A stretch of DNA of 64,000 nt from Pseudomonas sp. GL-B-19 (GTDB lineage Bacteria; Pseudomonadota; Gammaproteobacteria; Pseudomonadales; Pseudomonadaceae). The stretch is from assembly GCF_019956415.1 (NCBI RefSeq), contig NZ_JAHBDK010000013.1:81953-145952 (forward strand), written 5' to 3'. The position numbers and the translations under genes are program-made. This document shows positions 1 through 8,579 of the stretch, piece by piece. Under the pieces are notes generated by a model, which worked only from the letters and a program-made list of their open reading frames with translations, did not search any database and was not told where the DNA came from. Numbering within the stretch: position 1 is the first letter of the stretch; every line of letters starts with the position of its first letter.

Positions 1-429
1 CATCCGCTGACCCCGGGCATCATCAACTACCACCGAATCACCCGGCGCATTGCCCACAAATTCGGCATTGCCGATCGGGTGGACTTCCTCGAAAGCGGTC
101 ACATGCCGACATTGCTGTCGCATGTCGCGGGCGTGATTACCGTCAACAGCACAGTGGGCGGTTCGTCGCTGATGCACAGCGTGCCGACCATCGCCCTCAG
201 CGACCCGATCTACAACCTCAAGGGGCTCACCCACCAGGGCAGCCTTGACGATTTCTGGCACACACCGGAACCGCCTGACGCCACGCTGTTCCAGCGTTTT
301 CGCAGCACGGTGATTCACACCACCCAGGTCAATGGCGGCTTCTATACGCGCTGCGGTATCGACATGGCCGTGAACAACTCGCTGGAAGTACTGATGGCCA
401 AAACCTCTCGGATTGAACGCTACTTATGA
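1..429 (+). CDS. kpsS: KpsS-like capsule polysaccharide protein, C-terminal part
   Basis: The reading frame is open from base 1, so the start lies outside the window; 142 C-terminal residues are visible. They carry the KpsS signature block VITVNSTVG, followed by a P-T-I-A-L-S-D-P-I-Y-N-L-K-G-L-T-type segment and LDDFW, which I recognise from KpsS (the Kdo transferase that primes the poly-Kdo linker of ABC-transporter-dependent capsules on a phosphatidylglycerol acceptor; cytoplasmic face of the inner membrane). Its stop codon overlaps the start of the next gene (ATGA), so it is the upstream member of a tightly coupled operon ending with a KpsC-type gene. RkpU is the rhizobial counterpart. Family call firm; exact acceptor unknown. 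Confidence 0.85.
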   Translation, partial: HPLTPGIINYHRITRRIAHKFGIADRVDFLESGHMPTLLSHVAGVITVNSTVGGSSLMHSVPTIALSDPIYNLKGLTHQGSLDDFWHTPEPPDATLFQRFRSTVIHTTQVNGGFYTRCGIDMAVNNSLEVLMAKTSRIERYL

Positions 430-1202
430 CGCTGCCGAAAAAACCGCGCTGCATCCTGATCACCGGTGCTACAGGTGGCATCGGCGGCGCACTGGCGCCC
501 GCCTATGCGGCACCCGGCGTGACCCTGATTTTGCAAGGCCGGCGCACCGAACGCCTGGAAGAAATGGCGGAGCAGTGTCGCGCTGCCGGCGCCCGGGTCA
601 TCCTTCACGCACTCGACGTGCAGGACCTGGAGGCCGTGCGTGAATGGATCACCCGGATCAGCGAAACCGAGCAGCCGGACCTGATCATTGTCGGAGCCGG
701 CCTCAACACGGCGAGCGGCCCGAATGCCGAGGATGAAGATTGGGCGTTGTCCCAGGCGGTGATCGAAGTCAACGTCATGGCCGCCATTGCCACCGTACAA
801 GCGGCGTTGCCGGCGATGCGCGCACGCAAGCACGGGCAGATCGCGCTGTTCAGTTCCCTCGCTGGCTGGCGCGGGCTGCCGGCGACGCCGAGCTACAGCG
901 CCAGTAAAGCGGCAATAAAGGCATACGGCGAATCCATGCGCGACCTGGTGGCCGCTGACGGCGTGCGGATCAATGTGATCATGCCCGGTTATGTTGAATC
1001 GAAAATGTGCTTTGAAATGCCTGGACCGAAACCGTTGCTGTGGAACCCGGACAAAGCCGCGCAGCGGATTCGCCGGGGCCTGGCAGCCGACCAGGCGCGA
1101 ATCAGTTTCCCCTTCCCTTTGAACCTCGGATGCTGGGCCCTGGGCGTGATTCCCCCACGGATGTCTTCTGTAATTTTGCGATGGCTGGACTACGGTGCCT
1201 GA
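426..1202 (+). CDS. Short-chain dehydrogenase/reductase (RkpH-like)
   Basis: 258-residue classical SDR. Visible: nucleotide-binding glycine motif TGATGGIG at residues 13-20, structural Asn116, catalytic Ser143/144, Tyr157 and Lys161 (YSASK). The usual NNAG motif is replaced by VGAG (89-92). The C-terminal 35 residues are strongly hydrophobic (FPFPLNLGCWALGVIPP), suggesting membrane association. The ATG sits in an ATGA overlap with kpsS and the 3' end overlaps the next gene by 8 bp, so translation is coupled. In a locus that also has an alpha-oxoamine synthase and a PKS, reduction of a 3-keto lipid intermediate (as 3-ketosphinganine reductase does) is a reasonable inference; the substrate cannot be read from sequence. 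Rhizobial RkpH is an SDR in the same gene setting. Confidence 0.85.
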   Translation: MTLPKKPRCILITGATGGIGGALAPAYAAPGVTLILQGRRTERLEEMAEQCRAAGARVILHALDVQDLEAVREWITRISETEQPDLIIVGAGLNTASGPNAEDEDWALSQAVIEVNVMAAIATVQAALPAMRARKHGQIALFSSLAGWRGLPATPSYSASKAAIKAYGESMRDLVAADGVRINVIMPGYVESKMCFEMPGPKPLLWNPDKAAQRIRRGLAADQARISFPFPLNLGCWALGVIPPRMSSVILRWLDYGA

Positions 1203-2757
1203 TTTTTTTGACAGTACTTTCGCCTGGGTCATCCTGGGCGGATTTTTGCTCTCCTGCGCCATCGAAGCGCTGCTGATTCCCAGGCCCGCCTTACGCCGAC
1301 CGCTACGCAGCTGGCTGCTGCACGCCGGGGCATGGTTATTCTCGGTTGCCCTGCTTTATGGCCTGACCGGACGCCCATATTTCAGTGCTGTGAATGTGCT
1401 GGCCATCTGGACGCTGATCGTTCTGGTGAGCAATTCGAAGTATCACTCGTTGCGCGAACCCTTTGTGTGCGCAGACTTTGAGTATTTCAGCGACGCCGTG
1501 CGTTTCCCGCGTCTGTACCTGCCCTTCTTCGGCATCGGCAAAACCATTGTGCTGGCGTTGGCCTTTGTCGCCTACCTGGCCTGCGGACTGTATTTCGAGG
1601 CTGGCGCCAGTGATGCGTTGGCAACCGCGGCCATGGCACTGGTCTGTGCCGTGGTGCTGCTGGTCGTCGGCGCATTGAAACCGCTACAACCGAGCTACGA
1701 TGCCAGCCTGGATTTGCGCCGTTGGGGATTGGCCGCCAGTTTGTGGACCTACTTTTGCGCAGCCCGGCGCAAGGTGCCCATCGACACACTGGGCTCGCCT
1801 TTTGCGATCAGTGCGCAATCGATTCGCAACCCTTCTGATGTGGCCCTGCCGGACCTGGTTTCGGTGCAGAGCGAATCGTTTTTCGATATTCGCCGATTGT
1901 GGCCCGGTATCCGCGAGCAGGTACTGAGCCAATACGATGTGCTGCGCACCGAAGCCAGGGCCCATGGGCGCCTGAAAGTCGCGGCCTGGGGCGCGAATAC
2001 CGTGCGCACCGAGTTTGCCTTCCTGACCGGGATTGCCGGCGACAGGCTGGGCGTTCATCGCTTCAATCCTTATCGCCACCTCGCCCGCCAGGGGTTGCCA
2101 AGCATCGCCGCCGAGATGAAGCGCCGGGGTTATCGCACCGTGTGCGTTCACCCTTACGCGGGTAGTTTTTACGGCCGTGACCGCGTGCTGCCGGCACTGG
2201 GTTTCGATGAGTTCATCGATGTGCGCAGCTTCAATGACGGGCAAAAGGCCGGACCTTTTATTGGCGATTGTGCCGTGGCAGACAAGATCATTGAACTGCT
2301 CGACGACAGCACGCGCACCCAACCCTTATATATCCACGCCGTAACCATGGAGAACCATGGACCGCTACAGCTGGAGCAGGTTGAAGCGGCCGAGTTGCCA
2401 AGCTGGTTCGATCGTCCACTGCCGGACGGCCTGCGAGACCTGGCGCCTTATCTGCGTCACCTGAGCAATGCTGATCGGATGCTCGGCAAGTTGCGCGAGT
2501 ACCTGCTGGCCAGCCCGACGTCTACCGGACTGTGTTTCTTCGGCGACCATGTGCCCATTCTCCCGGATGTGTATACCGCCTTGGGCGCACCCGATGGCGA
2601 TACTGATTACTTCATTTGGTCCAATCAGGCTCCGTCCTCCAGCGCGCCCCGGCCAATAGGCGTGGAACAGCTGGCCAAGACTTTCGTCGACCACCTGAAC
2701 AGCTGTGAGCAATCCGTCGCAAAAGCGAGGCTGGACCAGACCGCCACCCATGACTGA
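1195..2757 (+). CDS. Membrane sulfatase-fold transferase (LTA synthase/MdoB family)
   Basis: 520 residues with a GTG start overlapping the SDR by 8 bp. About five hydrophobic segments (near 9-28, 43-57, 65-79, 112-133, 142-160) precede a sulfatase/alkaline-phosphatase-fold domain. Metal/catalytic positions visible: Glu227 in SVQSESF, candidate nucleophile Thr269 in GANTVRTEF, ENHGP at 386-390, and Asp451-His452 in FFGDHVP. The N-terminal membrane part plus this domain is the architecture of phosphoglycerol/phosphoethanolamine transferases (LtaS, MdoB/OpgB, EptA-like) rather than of secreted sulfatases. It would act on the periplasmic face, moving a phospho-alcohol group from a phospholipid to a glycan or lipid. 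In this operon it may decorate the capsule or its lipid; that role is inferred. Confidence 0.8.
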   Translation: MPDFFDSTFAWVILGGFLLSCAIEALLIPRPALRRPLRSWLLHAGAWLFSVALLYGLTGRPYFSAVNVLAIWTLIVLVSNSKYHSLREPFVCADFEYFSDAVRFPRLYLPFFGIGKTIVLALAFVAYLACGLYFEAGASDALATAAMALVCAVVLLVVGALKPLQPSYDASLDLRRWGLAASLWTYFCAARRKVPIDTLGSPFAISAQSIRNPSDVALPDLVSVQSESFFDIRRLWPGIREQVLSQYDVLRTEARAHGRLKVAAWGANTVRTEFAFLTGIAGDRLGVHRFNPYRHLARQGLPSIAAEMKRRGYRTVCVHPYAGSFYGRDRVLPALGFDEFIDVRSFNDGQKAGPFIGDCAVADKIIELLDDSTRTQPLYIHAVTMENHGPLQLEQVEAAELPSWFDRPLPDGLRDLAPYLRHLSNADRMLGKLREYLLASPTSTGLCFFGDHVPILPDVYTALGAPDGDTDYFIWSNQAPSSSAPRPIGVEQLAKTFVDHLNSCEQSVAKARLDQTATHD

Positions 2758-3361
2758 CATCGACAACGCCCCCTTGCGGATTGCCCTCGGTTCCAGCTTG
2801 CCGGAACCTGATGAGTCAATCGCGCGGATGATCACTTCGGGCCGCAATTCGCTGGCCTTCTTTCTCGGTGATGAAGCCTGCCGCTATCGGCTGCTGGCCG
2901 AGTCGATCAACTGGGACCGGATTCTGATCGCCCGCCGCGATTGCAGCACCCTTGGCTATGCCGCCTTCAAACATCATCGACGCGGGCCATTTTCGCCCGG
3001 TGTCCGGCCTTTTTTGCGCGAATTTGGCTGGTGGCGGGGCGTATTGCGCTACCTGCTGTTTGCGATTACCGAAGGTCGCGAGTGGTACTACGGCTTTTAT
3101 CTCTATGGCCTGCATGTGATCAAGCATGCACGTCATCAGGGCATTGCCAGTTCGCTGCTGGCCGCGACCTTTGATCAGGCCCGGCAAGCCGGCTATGACA
3201 GGGTAGAGCTGGAGGTTCAGGTGAAGAATGTGAGGGCACAGCGGCTCTATGCGCATATGGGATTCACCCGAATCCGGACCACTCCGGTGAATTGGCTTGG
3301 CCGCCTGCTGCCCTTCCCCGCCGTGATCAACATGCGTCGCTCGATGACACCCCAGCCATGA
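2750..3361 (+). CDS. GNAT-family N-acetyltransferase
   Basis: 203 residues from the ATG at 2750, which overlaps the previous stop by 8 bp; a GTG at 2705 is an alternative but would need a 53-bp overlap, and neither has a clear ribosome site. The GNAT acetyl-CoA-binding motif is visible as HARHQGIASSLL (Q/RxxGxG/A type) near residues 126-137, followed by the family-typical NVRAQRLYAHMGF block. A preceding aromatic-rich segment (EWYYGFYLYGL) forms the central strand region. Its 3' end overlaps kpsC by 4 bp. In context it may N-acylate an amino group of the polysaccharide or of the amino-lipid made by the convergent genes; this is inference only. Confidence 0.8.
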   Translation: MTDIDNAPLRIALGSSLPEPDESIARMITSGRNSLAFFLGDEACRYRLLAESINWDRILIARRDCSTLGYAAFKHHRRGPFSPGVRPFLREFGWWRGVLRYLLFAITEGREWYYGFYLYGLHVIKHARHQGIASSLLAATFDQARQAGYDRVELEVQVKNVRAQRLYAHMGFTRIRTTPVNWLGRLLPFPAVINMRRSMTPQP

Positions 3362-4824
3362 GCGGTGAAGAAATGAGTCGATCAGTTCCCCTTGAGTCAT
3401 TGGTGGAAGGCCCCGGCTGGGTGGGCATCATGTCCCAGTGGGTGATGTGGAAAGTCCATCACCTGGGTGAGTTTCTCGACCCCGAAGGGCCACCCTACTG
3501 GTTGTGGAGACGCGGCCAACAACGGCCCGAAGGTTTGAAGGCGATTTCGGGGATCGGCTACAAAAGTTCGTCCGACCATGCCCGGGTATTGTGCAAACGC
3601 TGGGGCATTCCTTATGTGGCGCTGGAGGACGGCTTTCTGCGCTCCTCCTCGCTGGGGGTGGAAGGCGATACGCCGATGTCGATGGTGATCGATCCCATCG
3701 GCATCCACTACCTGGCCGATCGTCCGTCACTGCTGGAAAACATTCTGCAAACCCCGCACATCTTGACGGCTGCGGAGTTGGCAACCGCTCAAGCGTTGAT
3801 TGCCCTGATGCGCAGCAGCGGGATCGGCAAATACAACAACGCTCCGGATTTGAGCGATGACGACGCACTTGGCCGCGACAAACCGCTTATCCTGGTGGTG
3901 GACCAGACCTACGGCGACTTTTCCATTCCTGGCGGCGGACTTTGCGAAGCGGACTTTATCCGCATGCTCGATGCGGCGCTGGCGGAAAACCCCGATGCGG
4001 ACGTGCGGGTACGGATTCACCCTGACTGCATCAACGGCCACAAGAAAAGCTGCCTGCTCGACGCCGCCCTTGCACGGGGCGTAGCGCTGGAGAACCGCCA
4101 CGTATCCTGGGCCTCACTGGCGAGCCGGGCCCGACGCGTGTATGTCGGCACCAGCCAGGCCGGACTGGAAGCGTTGATTCAGGGTGTACCGGTGACTTGT
4201 TTCGGGCTGCCGTTCTACGCCGGCTGGGGGCTGACCGATGATCGCTTACCGATCCCGCGACGCCAGGCCCGGCCCACGCTGGAGCAACTGGTGGCCGCCG
4301 CTTACATTCGCTACTGCCGCTATGTGGACCCATTGACCGATCAGCGCTGCGACGTGATGACCGTGGCCCGGCAACTGGCCCGACAAAAACAACAGGACAG
4401 CCAGTTCGCCGGCGCATTGACCGTGCTTGGTGTGCCTCGGCGCCGGCAACCGGCAATCCGCCGCTTGCTCGACAGCCGTTGGGGCCGCGTGAAATTCACC
4501 CACGATAGCGCCGACCTGATGACGACCGTGGCGCGCGAAGATGGCAAGGTGGTGGTGTGGAGCCCCCATGAACCCCGCGACCTGTCATCACGTGCAGCAG
4601 CACGGGGCGTACCGCTTTGGCGAATCAGCCCGGACAACGCAACAGCCAGCTTGATCCTTGAGCGTTATGACGGCGATGTACAACAACTGGTGCAAGTCCG
4701 TGGCATGCCCTGTAGCCAACAGCAGGCGCTGGAACACCGCGCGAAAAACACTCCAGGCCTGATCGAAAACTGCCCGCGCTATTGGCAGATCCGCCGCTAC
4801 CTCAAAGGTATGTTCCCGCTATAA
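3358..4824 (+). CDS. kpsC: KpsC-type capsule protein with one glycosyltransferase module (RkpJ-like)
   Basis: 488 residues from the ATG in an ATGA overlap with the GNAT stop; a second ATG at 3373 is possible. Hallmarks of the KpsC Kdo-transferase module: ALEDGFLRSSSLGV (88-101), IDPIGIHYL (111-119), KYN (158-160), RIHPD (219-223), TSQAGLEAL (265-273), FYAGWGLTDDR (286-296) and YIRYCRYVDP. E. coli KpsC is about 675 residues with two such modules (GT99 and GT107) that add alternating beta-Kdo linkages. Here a second module begins (VVVWSPH, LPLWRIS near 400-425) but lacks the EDGF, HPD and GLTDDR blocks and ends early. The partner activity may be encoded elsewhere. Last gene of the + strand operon; no terminator stem was seen before the repeat array. 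Confidence 0.88.
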   Translation: MSGEEMSRSVPLESLVEGPGWVGIMSQWVMWKVHHLGEFLDPEGPPYWLWRRGQQRPEGLKAISGIGYKSSSDHARVLCKRWGIPYVALEDGFLRSSSLGVEGDTPMSMVIDPIGIHYLADRPSLLENILQTPHILTAAELATAQALIALMRSSGIGKYNNAPDLSDDDALGRDKPLILVVDQTYGDFSIPGGGLCEADFIRMLDAALAENPDADVRVRIHPDCINGHKKSCLLDAALARGVALENRHVSWASLASRARRVYVGTSQAGLEALIQGVPVTCFGLPFYAGWGLTDDRLPIPRRQARPTLEQLVAAAYIRYCRYVDPLTDQRCDVMTVARQLARQKQQDSQFAGALTVLGVPRRRQPAIRRLLDSRWGRVKFTHDSADLMTTVAREDGKVVVWSPHEPRDLSSRAAARGVPLWRISPDNATASLILERYDGDVQQLVQVRGMPCSQQQALEHRAKNTPGLIENCPRYWQIRRYLKGMFPL

Positions 4825-4825
4825 C

Positions 4826-6620
4826 CCTTGCAGGAGACGGCTTGCCGGCGAAGGCGTCCTCATTGCCGCCGCACGTCGCAAGGCCGCCTTCGCTGGCAAG
4901 CCAGCTCCTACAAAATCGCCGTGCACACCATCATTTTCCGGACGCCACCAACCCCGTGCACACCCTCATTTTGTGGACAACACAAAACCCGTAGGAGCCG
5001 GCTTGCCGGCGAAGGCGCCCTCATTGCCGCCGCACGTCACAAGGCCGCCTTCGCTGGCAAGCCAGCTCCTACAAAATCGCCGTGCACGCCATCATTTTTC
5101 GGACGCCACATGCCCCGTGCACATCCTCATTTTTCGGACGCCACCAACCCCGTGCACGCCCTCATTTTGTGGACGACACCAACCCCGTGCACACCCTCAT
5201 TTTGTGGACAACACCAACCCCGTAGGAGCCGGCTTGCCGGCGAAGGCGTCCTCATTGCCGCCACACGTCGCAAGGCCGCCTTCGCTGGCAAGCCAGCTCC
5301 TACAAAATCGCCGTGCACGCCATCATTTTCCGGACGCCACCAACCCCGTACACATCCTCATTTTCCGGACGACACCAACCCCGTGCACATCCTCATTTTG
5401 TGGACGACACCAACCCCGTAGGAGCCGGCTTGCCGGCGAAGGCGCCCTCATTGCCGCCACACGTCGCAAGGCCGCCTTCGCTGGCAAGCCAGCTCCTACA
5501 AAATCGCCGTGCACACCATCATTTTCCGGACGCCACCAACCCCGTACACATCCTCATTTTCCGGACGACACCAACCCCGTACACATCCTCATTTTCCGGA
5601 CGACACCAACCCCGTACACATCCTCATTTTCCGGACGACACCAACCCCGTAGGAGCCGGCTTGCCGGCGAAGGCGCCCTCATTGCCGCCACACGTCGCAA
5701 GGCCGCCTTCGCTGGCAAGCCAGCTCCTACAAAATCGCCGTGCACACCATCATTTTCCGGACGCCACCAACCCCGTACACATCCTCATTTTCCGGACGCC
5801 ACCAACCCCGTGCACACCCTCATTTTGTGGACGACACCAACCCCGTAGGAGCCGGCTTGCCGGCGAAGGCGCCCTCATTGCCGCCACACGTCGCAAGGCC
5901 GCCTTCGCTGGCAAGCCAGCTCCTACAAAATCGCCGTGCACGCCATCATTTTCCGGACGCCACCAACCCCGTGCACACCCTCATTTTGTGGACGACACCA
6001 ACCCCGTAGGAGCCGGCTTGCCGGCGAAGGCGTCCTCATTGCCGCCACACGTCGCAAGGCCGCCTTCGCTGGCAAGCCAGCTCCTACAAAATCGCCGTGC
6101 ACGCCCTCATTTTTCGGACGACACATGCCCCGTGCACATCCTCATTTTTCGGACGCCACCAACCCCGTGCACGCCCTCATTTTGTGGCCGACACCAACCC
6201 CGTAGGAGCTGGCTTGCCGGCGAAGGCGTCCCCATGGCGCCGCACGTCGCAAGGCCGCCTTCGCTGGCAAGCCAGCTCCTACAAAATCGCCGTGCACGCC
6301 ATCATTTTCCGGACGCCACCAACCCCGTGCACATCCTCATTTTTCGGACGCCACCAACCCCGTGCACACCCTCATTTTGTGGACGACACCAACCCCGTAG
6401 GAGCCGGCTTGCCGGCGAAGGCGTCCTCATTGCCGCCGCATGTCGCAAGGCCGCCTTCGCTGGCAAGCCAGCTCCTACAAAATCGTCGTGCACGCCATTA
6501 TTTTTCGGACGGCACATGCCCCGTGCGCATCCTCATTTTCCGGACGCCACCAACCCCGTGCACGCCCTCATTTTGTGGACAACACAAAACCCGTAGGAGC
6601 CGGCTTGCCGGCGAAGGCGG
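4826..6620. repeat. Composite REPIN / 35-bp minisatellite array
   Basis: No gene here. Ten forward REPs (consensus GTAGGAGCCGGCTTGCCGGC) begin at 4830, 4991, 5222, 5418, 5649, 5845, 6006, 6202, 6397 and 6593. The first nine are each followed by a 28-bp loop and a reverse REP, making an 82-bp REPIN (81 bp in unit 8); the tenth is single. Unit lengths are 161, 231, 196, 231, 196, 161, 196, 195 and 196, i.e. 161 + n x 35, because each REPIN is followed by 8 constant bases and 2, 4, 3, 4, 3, 2, 3, 3 or 3 copies of a 35-bp unit containing CGTGCAC and CTCATTTT. The first 35-mer after each REPIN usually reads CATCATTTT and the last usually CATTTTGTGG. Long open frames through the array arise because the repeat is stop-poor. 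Confidence 0.95.
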
Positions 6621-6711
6621 CGGCCCGTACACATCCGGTTCCAAACTTTTACGACGTTCAATCATCTACGTCCTAGCCTTACCCTTTCAACCTATACAGG
6701 AGGGCAAAGGA

Positions 6712-7170
6712 TTGCCTACTCGTTCCCACGCCAATCATCTGCGCACCGGTCGCCATTCCCAGGCCGGACAAATCTACCTGCTCACTGCCGTGACACACCT
6801 GCGTGAACCGGTGTTCAGCGATTGGCGAGCGGGACGTTTGGTGGTGGATCAGTTTCGTCTGGCCATGACTGAAGGACGGGCAGATTCCCTTGCCTGGGTG
6901 GTAATGCCCGATCATTTTCACTGGTTGGTCGAACTCCAGAACAGCACGCTGCCGGAGTTGATGCTTGCAACCAAATCTCGCAGCGCGAGAGAGATCAATG
7001 CCTACCTGGGTCGCTCAGGCCGATTTTGGCAAAAAGGCTTTCATGATCGCGCCATCCGCCGCGAAGAAAATCTTTTGACGGTGGCCCGTTACATCATCGC
7101 CAACCCATTGCGCGCTGACCTGGTCAGGCGCGTTCATGATTATCCGCTGTGGGATGCCATATGGCTGTAG
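6712..7170 (+). CDS. REP-associated tyrosine transposase (RAYT)
   Basis: 152 residues from a TTG start with a strong ribosome site (CAGGAGGG, about 7 bases upstream); the N-terminus MPTRSHANHLRTGRHSQ is the form I know from Pseudomonas RAYTs. It has the HUH nuclease motif MPDHFHW and the conserved C-terminal block with a candidate catalytic Tyr in ARYIIANPLRA, ending YPLWDAIWL. This Y1/IS200-like family cleaves single-stranded REP DNA and is thought to spread REPs and REPINs in trans; most copies are domesticated single-copy genes. It lies 92 bp after the last REP of the array, and another REP fragment follows its stop codon, so it is bracketed by REPs. The reading frame and motifs are intact, so it is probably functional. 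Confidence 0.93.
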   Translation: MPTRSHANHLRTGRHSQAGQIYLLTAVTHLREPVFSDWRAGRLVVDQFRLAMTEGRADSLAWVVMPDHFHWLVELQNSTLPELMLATKSRSAREINAYLGRSGRFWQKGFHDRAIRREENLLTVARYIIANPLRADLVRRVHDYPLWDAIWL

Positions 7171-7193
7171 CGGTTGACTTGCCGGCGAAGGCA
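7171..7193 (+). repeat. Partial REP downstream of the RAYT gene
   Basis: GACTTGCCGGCGAAGGC directly after the RAYT stop matches the 3' half of the array's forward REP, in the same orientation; the GTAGGAGC start is degraded to GTAGCGG. It marks the right edge of the RAYT/REP insertion, 29 bp from the end of the oxoamine synthase gene. Confidence 0.75.
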
Positions 7194-7221
7194 CGCCGCC
7201 TCGATCTTCTGGCCGCTCGTC

Positions 7222-8571
7222 TTAGAGCTTTCGCAGTTCCTGCGCAACGATGGCGACGGTTTCGGCAATTTGCTCCGAGGTGTGCAGGCATGACACAAAA
7301 AAGCGTACTCGCGCTGACTTCTCGGGTACCGCCGGATGCAAGATGGGTTGGGCGTTGATTCCACGACGTGACAACGCGCTGGACAATTGGGTCGCCTTGA
7401 GCGAACTGCCGGTGATGACCGGAACTACCGCCAGACCTGTGCTGGTGCCGGTGTCCAGGCCTGCTTCCCTGGCAAGTTCGAGGAATTGCCTGCCACGTGC
7501 CTGCAAGGTGGCGACGCGCTCGCCATCTTCTGGCAGGCAACGCAGCGCCGCTAATGCTGCCGCCGCCACCGATGGCGGCATGCCGACACTGTAGAGAAAG
7601 CCCGGGGCCAGGAACTTGAGATGTTCCACCAGTGCCGACTCACCGGCGATGTAACCACCGCAACTGGCCAGGCTTTTACTCAAGGTGCCCATCCAGATAT
7701 CCACGTCACTGCCGGCCAGGCCGAAATGCTCACGGATGCCTTTGCCAGTCTGCCCCATGACGCCCAGCGAATGGGCTTCATCGACCATCAGCAATACCTG
7801 GTGCTTGTTCCTGAGTTCGACGAAACGAGGCAAATCCGGGAAATCACCATCCATGCTGTAGATGCCTTCAAGCACCACCAACACCCGCTCGAAATGCTGA
7901 CGCTGATCGCTCAGTACACGATCGACCGCTTCCCAATCGTTATGGGCAAAACTCAGGCGCCGGGCACCGGACAACTGAATACCCTGCAGCACGCTGTTAT
8001 GAATCAGCTCATCATGCAGAATCAGATCCCGCGGACCGAACAAGTAGCCAATGGTAGTCACGTTCGTCGCATGACCACTGACGAAGGTAATGGCGTCGTT
8101 CACTTCATAGAGGCGAGCCAGTTCCTGCTCCAGCTCGCGATGAATCGGACGATCGCCCGACACCGGACGACTGGCCGATACCGACGTTCCATATTGATCA
8201 ATGGCGGCCTTGGCGGCCTCGGCGACAACCGGGTGTCCTGAGTAGCCCAGGTAGTTATAGCTCGCGAAGTTCACGTAACGATTACCGTCCATGACGGTTT
8301 CGGCTCCCGCCAACCCTTCGTGCAATTTGAAGAACGGATTGGCCAAGCCAAAACGCGCGGCGCCGTCGAGCATGATGCGTAACTGCTGATAGCCGGGGAA
8401 CTGGTCAAATCGGCAGAATTGCCCGAACCCCTCGCGCGGGGCGCTTTTGAGTCCCTCCAGCGATGGGCTCGGTACGCCATCGCCGGTCTTGCGCAGACGC
8501 CGTTCCAGAGCCTGTTGGATCAGCTTGTCTTTCATCGAAGCGGCAAGCTTGGGCGCGGTTTTATGGGTCAT
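7222..8571 (-). CDS. PLP-dependent alpha-oxoamine synthase (RkpG-like)
   Basis: 449 residues from the ATG at 8571; a TTG four codons earlier would overlap the PKS. Fold-type I enzyme of the AONS/KBL/SPT/ALAS family, which joins an amino acid to an acyl thioester with loss of CO2. Visible: PLP-stacking His191 (HDELIHN), Asp264-Glu-Ala-His267 (VDEAHSLG) and Schiff-base Lys299 in GTLSKSLASCGG. An extra N-terminal region of about 80 residues ahead of FFKLHEG is unlike BioF (about 390) and is seen in PKS-linked members and rhizobial RkpG. It starts 8 bp after the PKS stop, so the two are cotranscribed; the likely acyl donor is the chain on the PKS carrier domain. No bio genes are nearby, arguing against biotin synthesis. 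Amino-acid substrate unknown. Confidence 0.9.
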   Translation of the reverse strand: MTHKTAPKLAASMKDKLIQQALERRLRKTGDGVPSPSLEGLKSAPREGFGQFCRFDQFPGYQQLRIMLDGAARFGLANPFFKLHEGLAGAETVMDGNRYVNFASYNYLGYSGHPVVAEAAKAAIDQYGTSVSASRPVSGDRPIHRELEQELARLYEVNDAITFVSGHATNVTTIGYLFGPRDLILHDELIHNSVLQGIQLSGARRLSFAHNDWEAVDRVLSDQRQHFERVLVVLEGIYSMDGDFPDLPRFVELRNKHQVLLMVDEAHSLGVMGQTGKGIREHFGLAGSDVDIWMGTLSKSLASCGGYIAGESALVEHLKFLAPGFLYSVGMPPSVAAAALAALRCLPEDGERVATLQARGRQFLELAREAGLDTGTSTGLAVVPVITGSSLKATQLSSALSRRGINAQPILHPAVPEKSARVRFFVSCLHTSEQIAETVAIVAQELRKL

Positions 8572-8579
8572 GGTCCGGA

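Noticed and set aside
4826..6620. Long open frames (up to 427 codons) in all forward frames across the repeat array
   Set aside because: They come from a stop-poor 35-bp/REPIN repeat read in rotating frames (35 is not a multiple of 3); no start context or family similarity.
4826..6620. CRISPR array
   Set aside because: The sequences between repeats are themselves repeats, unit lengths vary by 35 bp, and no cas genes are present.
7222..8571. Biotin synthesis BioF
   Set aside because: Long N-terminal extension, coupling to a PKS and absence of other bio genes favour a PKS-linked oxoamine synthase.
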